Made by a program: the position numbers and the translations under genes
Source: Ascidia mentula
Taxonomy: Eukaryota > Chordata > Ascidiacea > Phlebobranchia > Ascidiidae
Direction of reading: 5' to 3'
NCBI GenBank assembly: GCA_947561715.1
Contig: OX387198.1
Coordinates: forward strand, 12,276,001-12,340,000
DNA: 64,000 nt
Notes under the pieces: generated by a model
What the model was told of the DNA's origin: nothing
Databases searched by the model: none
What the model saw: the letters and a program-made list of their open reading frames with translations, nothing else
Part shown: piece after piece, positions 23,492-34,560 of the stretch
How positions within the stretch are numbered: position 1 is the first letter of the stretch
Layout: each line of letters starts with the position of its first letter

Positions 23492-24621
23492 AGTCATGTT
23501 TGTGAAATGTTTTTGCGTTTGTTTAGGCCGCATCTCTCAATTAAATCCTAAAAATTGAGTTTTAGAAGTCATTTGTTATTGTGCACCTGGTTACAGTTTC
23601 TCTTGTTTGCCAAAAACAATTGCCGGGTCTGATGACTCATGAAGGGGGACTACTATTGCTGAACAGAAAAAAAATTGATTGCAGCTGCATTAAGACAGCA
23701 CATTGGGGGGTTTTGCAAAGGCTAACTGCTAAATTGTCAGTCCTAGGGGGTGTACAAACAGCCCCGGTGGGGCCCCAAGACAATTACAAGACATCTAATT
23801 CTTCATGAATTGTGTAGAGGAGGGTTGGTGGCTTCACTTAATCGCAAATGGAGGTAACTTTCTGTGATTCATTTTTTCACAAAACAAACCTACACTTTTT
23901 TCTGCTTTTTTGACCAAAATAATGGCCAACAGAGGGTCAAAATGCCCCCGGGGGAGCAGTTTAAGTAGTTATTTCCATTATAAATTTGGCCACAATTCCT
24001 TGCCAAGGGTCCGCACTAACAGAAAATCACAAATTGAACATACTTTCTGTGATTCATTTTTTCACAAAATCAACCTCAATATTTGGGTAGTTTTTCAGCT
24101 ACATGTACAACAGCACCCTCTACCAATTTACTGCCTGACTAATAACCCTGAAAAACAAACTAAAACTGCCCCAAACACGCTGAAAATCGCCCTGGCAACA
24201 GCCTGTTCATCTGCGCTCATTCAACCAAAACACTGGCGCCCATGCATGACCCATTGCATTGTTACACACAATTTTACTCTGTTACGCAGGACAGAGTTCG
24301 AGAAGGGCAATTCCCAACCGGGAAAGTCTTTTCCATAGAAATACAGAGATGCGGCCTTTATTGAAAAAAGTGGCTGCACAGCAACACAGAAATGAACTTG
24401 AAAAAGTAGGTAACAGAATACTATACGAATATGAAAGTCATAAGGTAGGTGAAAAGAACAGTGCAGAATATGAAACTAATGAAGTAGGGTAATGAAAAAC
24501 AGTGAACAAGAATGAACAAAACCCTGACAGACTTGCACAGATTTGGACCTTTAAAACCAGCAGTGAATAAAAGAAAATTGAAAAACACATGCAGAAAGAA
24601 GCATATTGTTGAAAATGCAAA
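23492..24621. other. Non-coding middle of the Harbinger element
   Basis: No conserved ORF. The word GTGATTCATTTTTTCACAAAA recurs near 23,860 and 24,050. G-rich and C-rich short tracts occur. Confidence 0.5.
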
Positions 24622-25544
24622 TTAGTTGTAATCATCAACTGTGAAGGGTTGACTGCAGGTTAGTTCAACTTTACTGGTTTCAGACAACTGCAACTTTTGT
24701 CGCTGCAAATCATTTGCTATTATCATTTGTTCCAACTGTTGCTGTTGAATTATAGCTATGTTTGATATTTCGACATAAATTTCTTTTTGTATGTCAACTA
24801 TGTCCTTTTCTGGATCACGACGGCGGTGCTTTGCTTTGGGTTGTGATGATGCTTCGGAGTGTTATGATGCAGGGCTCACTGGTTCTTGAATTATTTCAAA
24901 AAGGCTGTCATCCATAGTTGAACATGTGAATGCAACCGGTTCTTCAACATCTTTAGGTGCTTGGCTAGTAGTAGCAAACTGGGAAACACTTTCTACAAAA
25001 AAAAAAACATTTAGCATTACAAGTGCACAAACCATTGTAACATAACAAAGGTTACTTAACTGTCACTGCTTTCAAGTGATGATGCACCTTTTATTCCATA
25101 CACTGCTTGTTGTCCAATTATGTTAATTATTTGATAATGCACATCCGAAGGTGGTGTAGCTTTGTTGACACCAACACCTGTTTTGGTTGATTCTTTTTTC
25201 CATTCCGACACTGAGTTTTTTGCAACACTTTTTAAATCCCACCACTTATGTTCCACCTGATCAATTGTGCGATTAACACCACTGATATTGACTGAATTGA
25301 CCTGTAAAATATCATAATCTATGTAGAGCAGTAATAAAAAAAAAATTTTGTGCTGAAATCTTACCATAGTTGTCACTACTTTCCAAGCTTGTTGTTTTGA
25401 AGCAACTGTAATTTCTGGTGAAAATGAACCCAGAATGCATTTTGCATTTTTTTCCACTGCATTAACTAATGCTTCTACTTCAACAGCTGTCCATCTTGGA
25501 GATCGCTTTTTTACAGTTTTACTGCTTTTTGTATCCATAATCAA
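24622..25544 (-). pseudogene. Harbinger Myb/SANT-like DNA-binding protein, nonsense-disrupted
   Basis: Exon 1 (25365-25544) encodes a basic start, then RSPRWTAVEVEALVNAVEK, a Myb/SANT-like helix. Exon 2 (25061-25301) holds VEHKWWDLKSVAK, typical of the same domain. Exon 3 (24622-24992) is joined in frame and reads a Q-rich coiled C-terminus, but an in-frame TAA at 24,862-24,864 cuts it. Family knowledge: this protein brings the transposase to the nucleus and the element ends. The DNA-binding part is intact, so a truncated product is possible. Confidence 0.75.
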
Positions 25545-25902
25545 TTTCTACTTTTCAAAAACTACAGTTTACACAATGACCAAACGCAAGAAATAAAATG
25601 ATTCGTCATAAAACTTGCAAAACAATGCCGCCAATGTCCACGTGAAGCTCAACTACCAACACAAAAAGCCTTCCGTAAGATGTCGCATAGCGCGACTTCC
25701 TAATTTTGCTAAGTCAGACGTCTTTTTTCTCACGATTTTGACGCATTCTCTCGTTTCTGCGTCAGGCTTTAGCGAGGTGTTTGCGAGGGCACTTCGTAAT
25801 ACCAAATACGTTACCGAGTTCCTCGCTCGTAAAGTCCTCGCTAAAAATTATTTTAGCGAGCTCGTTAACTTAGCGAGCGAGCAAGTGTTCATAATGCCGC
25901 CC

Positions 25903-25985
25903 CAGGCCTGTGCAACTATTACAGCGTTCTCATAACCGATGGCGTAAATTAATTGACGCACGTCGTTCGCCAAATAATCTAAAAA
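25903..25985 (-). pseudogene. Third hydrolase copy fragment right of Harbinger
   Basis: Continues the last-exon sequence for a few bases (AGGCCTGT) and then jumps into the nucleophile-exon sequence of the hydrolase before its catalytic motif. It is a deletion remnant. Confidence 0.65.
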
Positions 25986-26194
25986 ACGTAGTGGACAAAG
26001 TTTTTTTATTGGGGTATAAATGTTTGAAGTATATCGTCCTTTAAAAAAGCAAATTTTCCCAAATATTTTAAAATGTTGTTACATGTTTAAATTTTAAAAG
26101 CCATATATGAAAATTACTTCACAAAGACACATCTACTTCACAACAGACACGGACAAACTGCGAGCAGCAAGACAAATCTAAACCGTTGGGTACT

Positions 26195-26218
26195 GTATAC
26201 TTTTTTTTTTTTTTTTAG
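26195..26218. repeat. Poly-T tract
   Basis: A run of T of about 17 bases near 26,200. It could mark a reverse-strand retrocopy tail, but no body was recognised. Confidence 0.4.
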
Positions 26219-26319
26219 ATAAAATGCCCCGCCTTGCCTTTCTTATGGACGCCTATGGCCTCTCTCCTGTTTATTGGAATATTTTTTTGTCTAACAATTA
26301 AAATGATAGCAATATATTA

Positions 26320-27483
26320 CTTCAGGAATCTGGAGACTGGGAGCTGGTGGAGGTGGTCACAGACGGACACTCTGAAACAAATCTATATTACATCATAATT
26401 CATTAACGCCTGGCTTGACTCCCGTTGTATTGTTATTATTTACTTATGGCCCTCAATTAGGCACCATTAGATCCATGAAGGGCTTTAGGGTATTGCGCGT
26501 TTCAAAGACTTACTTATTTTTCCTTGAAGTACTAGTATTTTGCTACTCTTTAAATTGGCTGACCTAAATATGCGTCAATTTACAACCTTTAATAAAAGAG
26601 ATAGTTACCCTGAACACGATTGTTGTATGCTTGCATCTGTTGAGTAGTTTCAAAACAAATCTAAAATATAGTATTTGTGACAAAAATAGTATCAAAGGTT
26701 TATGTATTTGTAGTTTTAGCAAAATTTCGATGTAATTTCTGGTTATGAAAACATTCTGTGGCGAAATTTAAAGTGCGTGTTTGGATAAAGCCTTTTTTGG
26801 TTAGCTTTAAAATAAGTTGATAGCCTCCAGACTTGACTCCAGTCCTATTGTTATTAATCACTTATGGCCCTCAAGAAAGCGCCATTATAGAACCGTGAAG
26901 ATTTTTCGGTCATTGCGCGTTGCAAAGATTTCCTCACTGAATACGTTTGCGTGTTATTGTAAGAAATTTGGGATTGGACAAAAAGGATGTAATTGTGTCA
27001 AATTTGTGGATTTTCCATATTTTTACTTGCATACGTAAACGTAAAAACACATTAATGTAAACCCAAAATTTGTGGTGTTTTTGAAACTCCTTGTTTTTGT
27101 ACTATCTTTTAACAGTTTACGCAGTAATGTTTCATGCAAGGACATGAACTTTTAACAGTTTATTATACTTAGTTTGGGTGGTTTAGTTTATTTCCATTTG
27201 AAATTACTGATCAATCACCGAAGAATGCATCATATTTGCTATTTTGATAATTGGTATATGGCAGAAAGTCACCTCTCATTTGATTAACGATGAAATTTGT
27301 TCGGACAATGCTTTCGTGATTGTCATCAATTAAACTTCTAACAGCAGAAAGATGAGCTTCATTAGTCAGATTGGAGTTCTTTCTGTCGAAACGCATTTGA
27401 ACTATTCCCTGGTTTAGGTCTTTATGGTACGTTGACATGGTCAAACTTGGGCCGACAGAGACGATATACTGGAAATTACACAC
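26320..27483 (-). pseudogene. Scattered exon relics of the stalk-protein family
   Basis: Minus strand, 27273-27408: a 136-nt open exon homologous to the first stalk exon of gene A (FDRKNSNLTNEAHLSAVRSL), with the same length and splice phases. Minus strand, 26609-26652: a truncated copy of the 66-nt stalk exon at 135-200, missing its acceptor half. Plus strand, 26,325-26,375: a frame-broken piece of the ectodomain exon that begins ESG. Mixed strands and missing parts indicate a rearranged dead copy, although the 136-nt exon is still open. Confidence 0.6.
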
Positions 27484-28533
27484 AACACAACGACCAATTG
27501 GGCTTCAGTGACATAACAATATGACCTTCATGCATTACTTAGTTTGGGTAATTATGAATCCGTTGCAGAACTGCTGTTGTCTTTCTTTGATTTCAATTGA
27601 CAAACCAGTACGAGAAACGCCTTTGTATTTTATAACAGGACAGATTTTTATGTTTATTTGTGTTGAAAAACACACAAACGACGATCGCCTAAAAGCAAAA
27701 CCAGTTCACTGATTAATTGCATGCCTGTCTGTATTTCTATAATTTGAATTTAAAACCACACAAAGAGTCAAAAAAGTCCGTGGCACAAAATCGTCCGGAC
27801 TTCTTGCTTGAATTACGCGATCAACCCACATACGACCGAGGACAACGGACAAAACACAAGATTTCCACCTTTGTCTTTGCTTTCAACATTTGAATAATTG
27901 TTAATTCGTTGCTTCATTTGCGTTTTTGTCAAGAGACAATCAAAAAAAGACATGAAGCCAGCAAAATAAAGGCTCCTGCAAACTGTTTTGATTTCTGGAA
28001 AGCATAAATTTGATAAACGTTTCAAAGCAGTGTTGAGTGTGAAACGATTCGTGTAACATGATAGTGGTGTTGCAGGTTTTAAACCTAAGAGAAACGATAG
28101 AGATTGCCCATAAAATATAATGCAAGGTTATATAGAAGTTTTATTTTTGTTCTCAGGCATATATAAACGAGAAAATATTGCAAAAATATATACAAGAATG
28201 CAGGAAACTGCGTTTACCCAGGTTTATTATACAAGGTAAAGCGATTTACGGAAATAGGTAAACTATTTAAGCCTACAATCGTAAGAATAAGAGAAATCAA
28301 TGTTTGTCGAGGACTTTTAAACACTACCGGTAAGGTGAGCGTTATGGCGTTAAATGTGAAACAAATTATTGGTATAAATTTTTTGTGAAATATTCGGTGA
28401 TACCCATTTTGACTTTGGGATACGACAATATCTTTTCTAGTAGATGAAGTAAAAAAATTTTTTAATCATCAGTCATAGTTGTTGAATTGTCCACCGTTGG
28501 CATATGGACCAAAGGCTGCTGTGCGTGTGCATG

Positions 28534-31500
28534 CTATGGTCTGTAGAGTGTTTGAAAGGTCCTGACCAGCTCCACAATGGCTGTTCGCAGGCTGTTTGAA
28601 CTCATACGGTCGTCGGATGGATACCTGAACCAAACACACGTATTTGTGCTTAGAAGTAATATGTATATGGCAACAAAAACATTGATTAAATCTTCATGAA
28701 TGTTATACAACACGCAAAAACGTAACATAGGTAAAAGTTTTGCTTTCCACTAGCAATTCAGCATTTTTTTGCAAAACGTGTTATATTGTGGCAAAATGTA
28801 TGGAACCGCTTGTTAAAACAAAAAAACTCTTGAAAATTAAGCAAGATTTATTTACAAACGCATGGTATTATTCAATGCAGTGCATAGCTTAAAATTGAAG
28901 CCAAATACTTTGGAGGTTTCGAATAATTTTAGAAAGTCGCTACAGTAGAAAACGTTTAGACGCATCTCATACGTTTAACTATAAACCCAACCTAACAAAC
29001 ATCAATTTACATATTCCCTTGACACGCCAATGGTATTATTTACGTAACCCACCTCGAAGCGAGGATGTAGCAGAAATATTGATTGGTAAATCGACCAGAA
29101 AGCCTTGCAGTGTTGTTCGTGTAATGTGTACCTGGGTGGTTGTCAGTAAAGTAAAGAGTGCTGCTTCCGGTAGAGCCAAACAGCTGAAAAAAATATTAGT
29201 TTTTCTCTCCATGATAAAATTATCCTACTGCTCAAAACCGACAATAGTAATTTGAGTGTGTTAAACTAACAGGTGTTTGCCTGTGGTTCTCAAGTTCTAG
29301 CAAATTGATACAAATCAATCAATCAATTGTTACGATTTGAAGCTTTTATCTTATTTCTTACGTCAGTGCTTGACATGCTTAGAAATATTTGTATGATGGA
29401 TGGGTCGGATGCTCCATACACTTGATAAGTCTTGTATGATGAGTAGATTGAACCTTGCGTGAACGAACCAAAGTTAGTTGCGTAACTTCCGCCTCCATCA
29501 GCTCCTAAGTTTCCTGATTCCTATAATGACAAATATTGGTCCGCGATGTTAGATCGTGCATGCAGTTTTGCAGACTGGAGAAAGTTTAAATTTGCCCAAT
29601 TTCTCAAAAACCAGGTCATTTCCTACGAGAAGTCGTATTTTATCAAGATAGTACTGTGTGCAATATCTACTACTGTAACCATGCGAATCGTGATCCCAGC
29701 AGCCTTTCCAAATCCAAAAAAGCTGTACGAAGATAGTGTTTGAAAAAAGATCTGGAAATCATGCAACAATACCTCAATAAAAAGATTTTTTTCACTTCGC
29801 TGGTTTAGATTTTGGCTTAACATGGCCAAGACAAATGGATGTTTGGCAACGGAGGTCACACGAAAAGATCCATCGTTGGCACTGTGTACATATAAACAAA
29901 AACTTAGTGCTCCTTTCAGACAATTCTAAACTATTTTTATACCCACCTGTACGTGTTGTTACATTCTATTGAAATTGGTTGGCTGCTGTCTTTCCAAACT
30001 CGTAACTGTAAAAGAAACACAATATAAAGTCATGAAGTAATGCAATCATCTCCAAAACTGCGCCATCCCAAAGATATATTTCATAAAATATATGTACCTT
30101 ATTCCCGATGTCATACATGTCCCGTCCGCCATCACGTATGCTTTTCGTGTCACCATCGTATCGAAACCAGTAAAAATTCGGAATTGTAGTTGGGAAAGTT
30201 TGGTTGGCAGCCTTGCTCAGTGCTTGAACGTATCTCTCCAGTTGCCATTCGCCTTTTATCAGAACGATAGGTTTTTGAAAAAATCCATAATTTTTTTCAC
30301 TGTTTAATAATTTTGCCGTGTTGTTTGATATATATGTGCAAAGATCCTTAATAATCGATGAGAGCTGCAGACAGGTGTGCAAACTGTTTCGACCTGTAAG
30401 ATCTCATCAGTGTAGCTGGCCTTCCGGTCAGTTGGTTACCAAACAACAGAGACGATCCGTGTGGAGCGCACTATGGCCAAACTACTGTGCGGTATCCGAT
30501 AGTCTAAAACCTAAACTGTTTAGACCTGAAAAGCTAAAAGCATTAATGAGATCTTATTGGTCAAAACAGTGTGTACACCTGTCTGCTTTTCTATTGATAT
30601 ATGTTTTATTAGCAGGTGTGACACAGTTTAAAGCATTGTCTTTACATAGTTTGTACATCGTTAGACCTACCGCCCCAAACATTCCGTAATGTTGCGACGT
30701 CCTGAACAGTGTCGTTTAGAAAACTGATGCACTTGCCTGCGAACATCGAAAACATTTTAACAAACACAAACTTGACATAAATTAACACCATTTATTTTCC
30801 ATATCATTTTTTGTAATGGTGTCACTATTTTCTGTACCGGTTGATGCTATTGTGATCAGCTGACGCTGTAACGCTAGAATATCCGAAATAATTTGATGTT
30901 TTATAGTTTCTTTAACTTAGTTAGTTTGCAGTGTTATAAATTAATGATTGATTTTCGAATTTATTTACCTTCGACAGATGTTATGCTGTTAGTAATGTAT
31001 TCCTGAAAGGTTCCAAGTTGATCTATACACTCAATAGGTTAGGGAAAGACAGTTTTTGTTAGAATAAGCAACACATTAATTTTATTACCCCCTACTCCAA
31101 TAAGAGAAGTTTGCAAAGTCTCAATAATTTCCATTGTGGTATTTTCATTATTTTGAAGTTGATCTGGAAAACAACTTATGATTCTCAATGTCCCTTTATT
31201 AGTGAAAATTCACGGTAAATATATTATATATTTCCGCTATTGTGAATTGTTTTACCTCGAACTAAAGACAACGAATTGTCCAAAGCTCCGATGTCTTCTT
31301 GAGTGCGGTTTTCCAGCTTCATAAACGTATCTGCAATGACACAATATGTGCAGATTAACAATATTTGTATGCATTGACCAACATGCCATTCTAAACCCTA
31401 AGCTTTGAAAACAAATATCAATGCTCTGAAGTTGCTAAGTAACATGATCTATCCAACAACTAAATAAACGAGTACGAGCCATTGTCCGGTTAGTGATGTG

Positions 31501-32495
31501 ACAGTAGTTATGAAAAGTTGAGAGTGACGTCATCATTAAAATTAGTCTTACTGCACAGTGTAGAGAAAAGCGTTGATCAAGTACAATTGTAAACAGGGTA
31601 CAGTGTTCTGGAGTTTTTTGGTTACATTACCTCGAAGTAGCGAGACTGAGTTTTGAAATGCTTGGAAGTTGTCTTGAGTGATGCTTTCGTATTTCATCGA
31701 CGTATCTGCAAAAAAACACATAAACCCATGAAACTAAGTTGTGAGCAGCAGTGTGAACACTGTTTTGACCAATAATGCCTTATAAATGGGTGACTGTGAC
31801 TCTGTACTGGCTGCCAAACCAGCCAGGCTCATAGGCTACTTCTCCTGCCTATAGTTTACCAACCAGCCAGGGCCAAAGCAAAAGTCATCAGACGGTACAT
31901 GGACCTTATTGGACGAAATAGTGTACACTGTCTGCAGCTTATCACAAGTCATTGTGACTCAGAATTGGTATGTTGATGATTCATCAATAATTTTTTTGCG
32001 TAACTCTTACTATGATGCTTGTGTTTTATATATGCGTAGGTTTATGCTGCAAGTATACCATTAACACTGTGTTTGTTTCGATAATTTACCCCATCTATAT
32101 TGGTATAATGTCGATATTTCTACATACCTTTTCTAACTTGAACAAATTGCATTAAGACCTGAAAACAAAAGAAATAGCATTCACAATTGATTGATTCTCA
32201 ACAGGATATTACTTACCACAGCAAATCCTGTTCCAATGAAAATCAGAATAATTACATTCAACCCCACCAATAACAGCTTCATGTTCTTCACACTTTGTTT
32301 AATTTCATCGCCGAACTTTGACAAGTTTTCAGTTTCTGTCGTTGTTCTGGGATGGTTCATAGCGATCTGCCGTGGTTCATCGTAAACTGCAACGCAAACC
32401 GTTTATGTACACAAATTCTTCACCGCCATATTGAAGAACTTACCGTTTTGATCAGTATTCGAAACGTTGGCCATTTGGTAACTATTATTGTTCAT
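28534..32495 (-). CDS. Gene B: single-pass membrane protein with DGG-motif ectodomain
   Basis: The most complete family member. Exons: 32444-32495 (start MNNNSYQMANVSN), 32217-32386 (transmembrane helix LLLVGLNVIIILIFIGTGF), 32128-32158, stalk exons 31631-31705, 31256-31330, 31089-31163 (75 nt each) and 30969-31022 (54 nt), then ectodomain exons 30098-30252, 29947-30005, 29773-29881, 29362-29520, 29053-29183 and 28534-28624. All phases agree. Ectodomain motifs in order are FYWFRYDGDT, IRDGGRDMYDIGNK, ANDGSF, GNLGADGGG, VYGASDPSI and TFQTLYRP at the end. Several N-x-S/T sites. A type II surface protein is inferred. I recall the DGGNDMYD and GNLGADG motifs from uncharacterised proteins of marine animals and bacteria, but can give no family name. 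Confidence 0.8.
30363..30417 (-). ncRNA. Hammerhead ribozyme, complete core, one stem I mismatch
   Basis: On the minus strand: AGCUACA (one mismatch against UGCAGCU), CUGAUGA, stem II GAUC-UUACA-GGUC (closes with a U-G wobble), GAA, ACAG/CUGU stem III, and C at the cleavage site. It sits in an intron of gene B, just upstream of the first ectodomain exon. Confidence 0.7.
30363..30592. mobile_element. Diverged foldback relative of the 4.4-kb element
   Basis: The left end is a hammerhead on the minus strand; the right end (about 30,543-30,592) is a mirror copy on the plus strand with a ruined core (UUAAUGA, AAAA). The interior shares TGTGGAGCGCACTATGGCCA and GAGACGA words with the 4.4-kb arms. 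Confidence 0.7.
31742..31942. mobile_element. Strongly decayed hammerhead foldback
   Basis: The right end holds GACGAAATAGTGTACACTGTCTGCAGCT and the left end the mirror of CAAAACAGTG...CTGCTGC. Both CUGAUGA cores are lost. It lies in a gene B intron. Confidence 0.5.
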
Positions 32496-34555
32496 TTTTG
32501 ACTCAAAGTTACACAATTCTCACAAAAACTTTGTTTATTTTTATATTTCCCCTACACTGTCAACCATCTAAACACAAGACGTAAGTGGAAAACACAGATC
32601 TCAGAATCCAATTGCTCTCAGAAAATATTTTAACAATACGCATCAGCATCAGTTTACTAAGTCCTGTCGAAATAAATGTTAGACTATGTTCGCCTACGTT
32701 TACAGTAAAATGTTCGCCTACGTTGCGGTTACGACATACTAGTCACATGGCAATAACCCACGCATAGCAGATACGGCCAATACTCACAAATATTTGTGCT
32801 TCAACTGTTTAATATTGACTAAGAACATTATACACTTACCTGCAACGCTTTCAATGCGCTTGCAATTTCTTTTCAGATTCACATAAGATTTATGAGAGAG
32901 TTTTGGGTGTTCGAGTATCATGGGTTTTTCGTGTCTCTTTGTTTATTTCTATAGGCTGCTGGAAAGATGTTAGGGCGGCCTGCATATTTTTGTTGCGTGT
33001 AGGTGTATGATGTGTTGTATTAAACCTGCTGAGGTTGAGCGTTACATCATTGCTTGTAAATACTAGCAACGTTTTCATGAGCAGACTATGATGGTTCAAT
33101 GTTTCTAAAGTAGGTACGAAAAACGCACAATACCAAATGGGACGGCTCGGGGTGTTCTTGAGGTAAAACATGCATATTTAAAGCGGTGGGTATTCGCTTT
33201 AAACCACACTTAGTTTACTCAAGTCGATCTGTCTGGCATCCAGCGCTTACAAAGGCCCGGCAAGTATTGTAAGCGACCGTTTATAACCAGCTGTCAGATT
33301 GTGACCTGGCATAACTTTTGTGTGATACAAACGGACCAAAATTTCGTCACGTAACGCTAATACTGGCCGCAAACGTAGCAGAAGAAAGATTACGAAACTA
33401 CGGAACATTGAAACAGCGTTGCTCGTTGCTGTCACACATTTTAATAACTTCGTTTGGTCCTGGATGCCACCAACCTTTGTTTTATAGGCAATCCTTATAA
33501 AAAGATTTCTGTTACGGCAATTTGGTCTCCCCTTTCCGTTATGGTTGCGAAAAGTAGTGATATACGTTGATATACCGTGGCTTGTCGAGGTGTGTTGAGG
33601 GCGAAACACGGGAGTAATTGCTTAGCGATCAAACACAAGAGGAAACCTGTTTTTATTTTGCTATACGACAATTTTAGACAAGAAACAACTCAAACAGGTG
33701 TAGAAATCCTTAAAATCCTCAAAATACTCATTAACTGTGATTGGAACTTGTATCTCTTCAGAATTCACAAGTTTAAGACAATTTTACCCTCTCAACACTG
33801 TGTTTATTGATAACGACAACAACTGGCACAAAATGTTTGCAATCAGCAAACATTCAACAAAACGATTAAATTTTGAAAAGTTGAAATTAGCCGCAAATGA
33901 ACCAGCCGTTATTGAAATTGACAGTACGAATAAAAAGCCTTTAAACGAAAATTCCTGCTGCTGGACACTTGATGCAATGTTAACGACGGAATGTGAATTA
34001 TGACAGAGAGTTTGTCCTGCCAAGAATTTTACGACATCTTGTTTGCATTAAAACATACATATCCATGTTATCCATGATACAAGGGCGAGGTTTATGTACA
34101 AGGCTTGTGAGAGGGGGTTTTGAGGGTGTGTTTTCAATTTTTTTGTGATATTTGAATGTAGCAGATTGTATTTTCATCTGTCGATAGTTTGAATTCCATG
34201 AATTGATTGCATGGAATGTTTCCAACATCATAATATCATATTTACAAGTAAAAGTTGATCCAGAGACAAAATGTAGTAGGGAAGTCACTGGAAGCAAGGG
34301 AAGTCCCCGCATCATTGTTATGACCAAAATGATTTTACCCAAGTTAATGTCATCTGTTCCAAAACCCATACATGATAAGAGTGTCCATGTGTCGGATGAC
34401 GTGTGACCTGGACGACGAGTCCGACCAACTCATCACGTGACCCATACTATGGCACATAAAGTGAAGACCCACAAAATACAACCAAAAAGCATGATTTGTA
34501 AATTAAAAGATGTCACTTGAAATATCAATTTTTAAACTAAACAGGATGCACAAGG
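32496..34555. other. Intergenic between gene B and the GPCR
   Basis: Gene B's upstream region, then a dispersed repeat (about 33,200-33,490) shared with 42,750-42,890 and 44,265-44,420. No gene was recognised; ORFs here are short and without domains. Confidence 0.45.
33200..33490. repeat. Dispersed repeat, longest copy
   Basis: Its left half matches 42,750-42,890 (AACCAC.CTTAGTT.ACTC, GATTGTGACCTGGCAT). Its right half matches 44,300-44,400 (GTTGCTCGTTGCTGTCACA, TTCGTTTGGTCCTGGATGCC). The class is unknown. Confidence 0.6.
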
Positions 34556-34560
34556 TTTAT

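Larger units (their letters stand above)
22142..25902 (+). mobile_element. Harbinger/PIF DNA transposon
   Basis: Terminal inverted repeats begin GGGCGG; the outer ends read GGGCGGCGTTACGAACAC and GGGCGGCATTATGAACAC. The subterminal regions are rich in CTCGCTAA words on both sides. The flanks are CAG on each side (22,139-22,141 and 25,903-25,905), the 3-bp duplication typical of the superfamily. It carries a plus-strand DDE transposase and a minus-strand Myb/SANT-like gene, the standard Harbinger pair. It is inserted in the last exon of the third hydrolase copy, as shown by the intact sequence at about 11,950. Confidence 0.93.
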
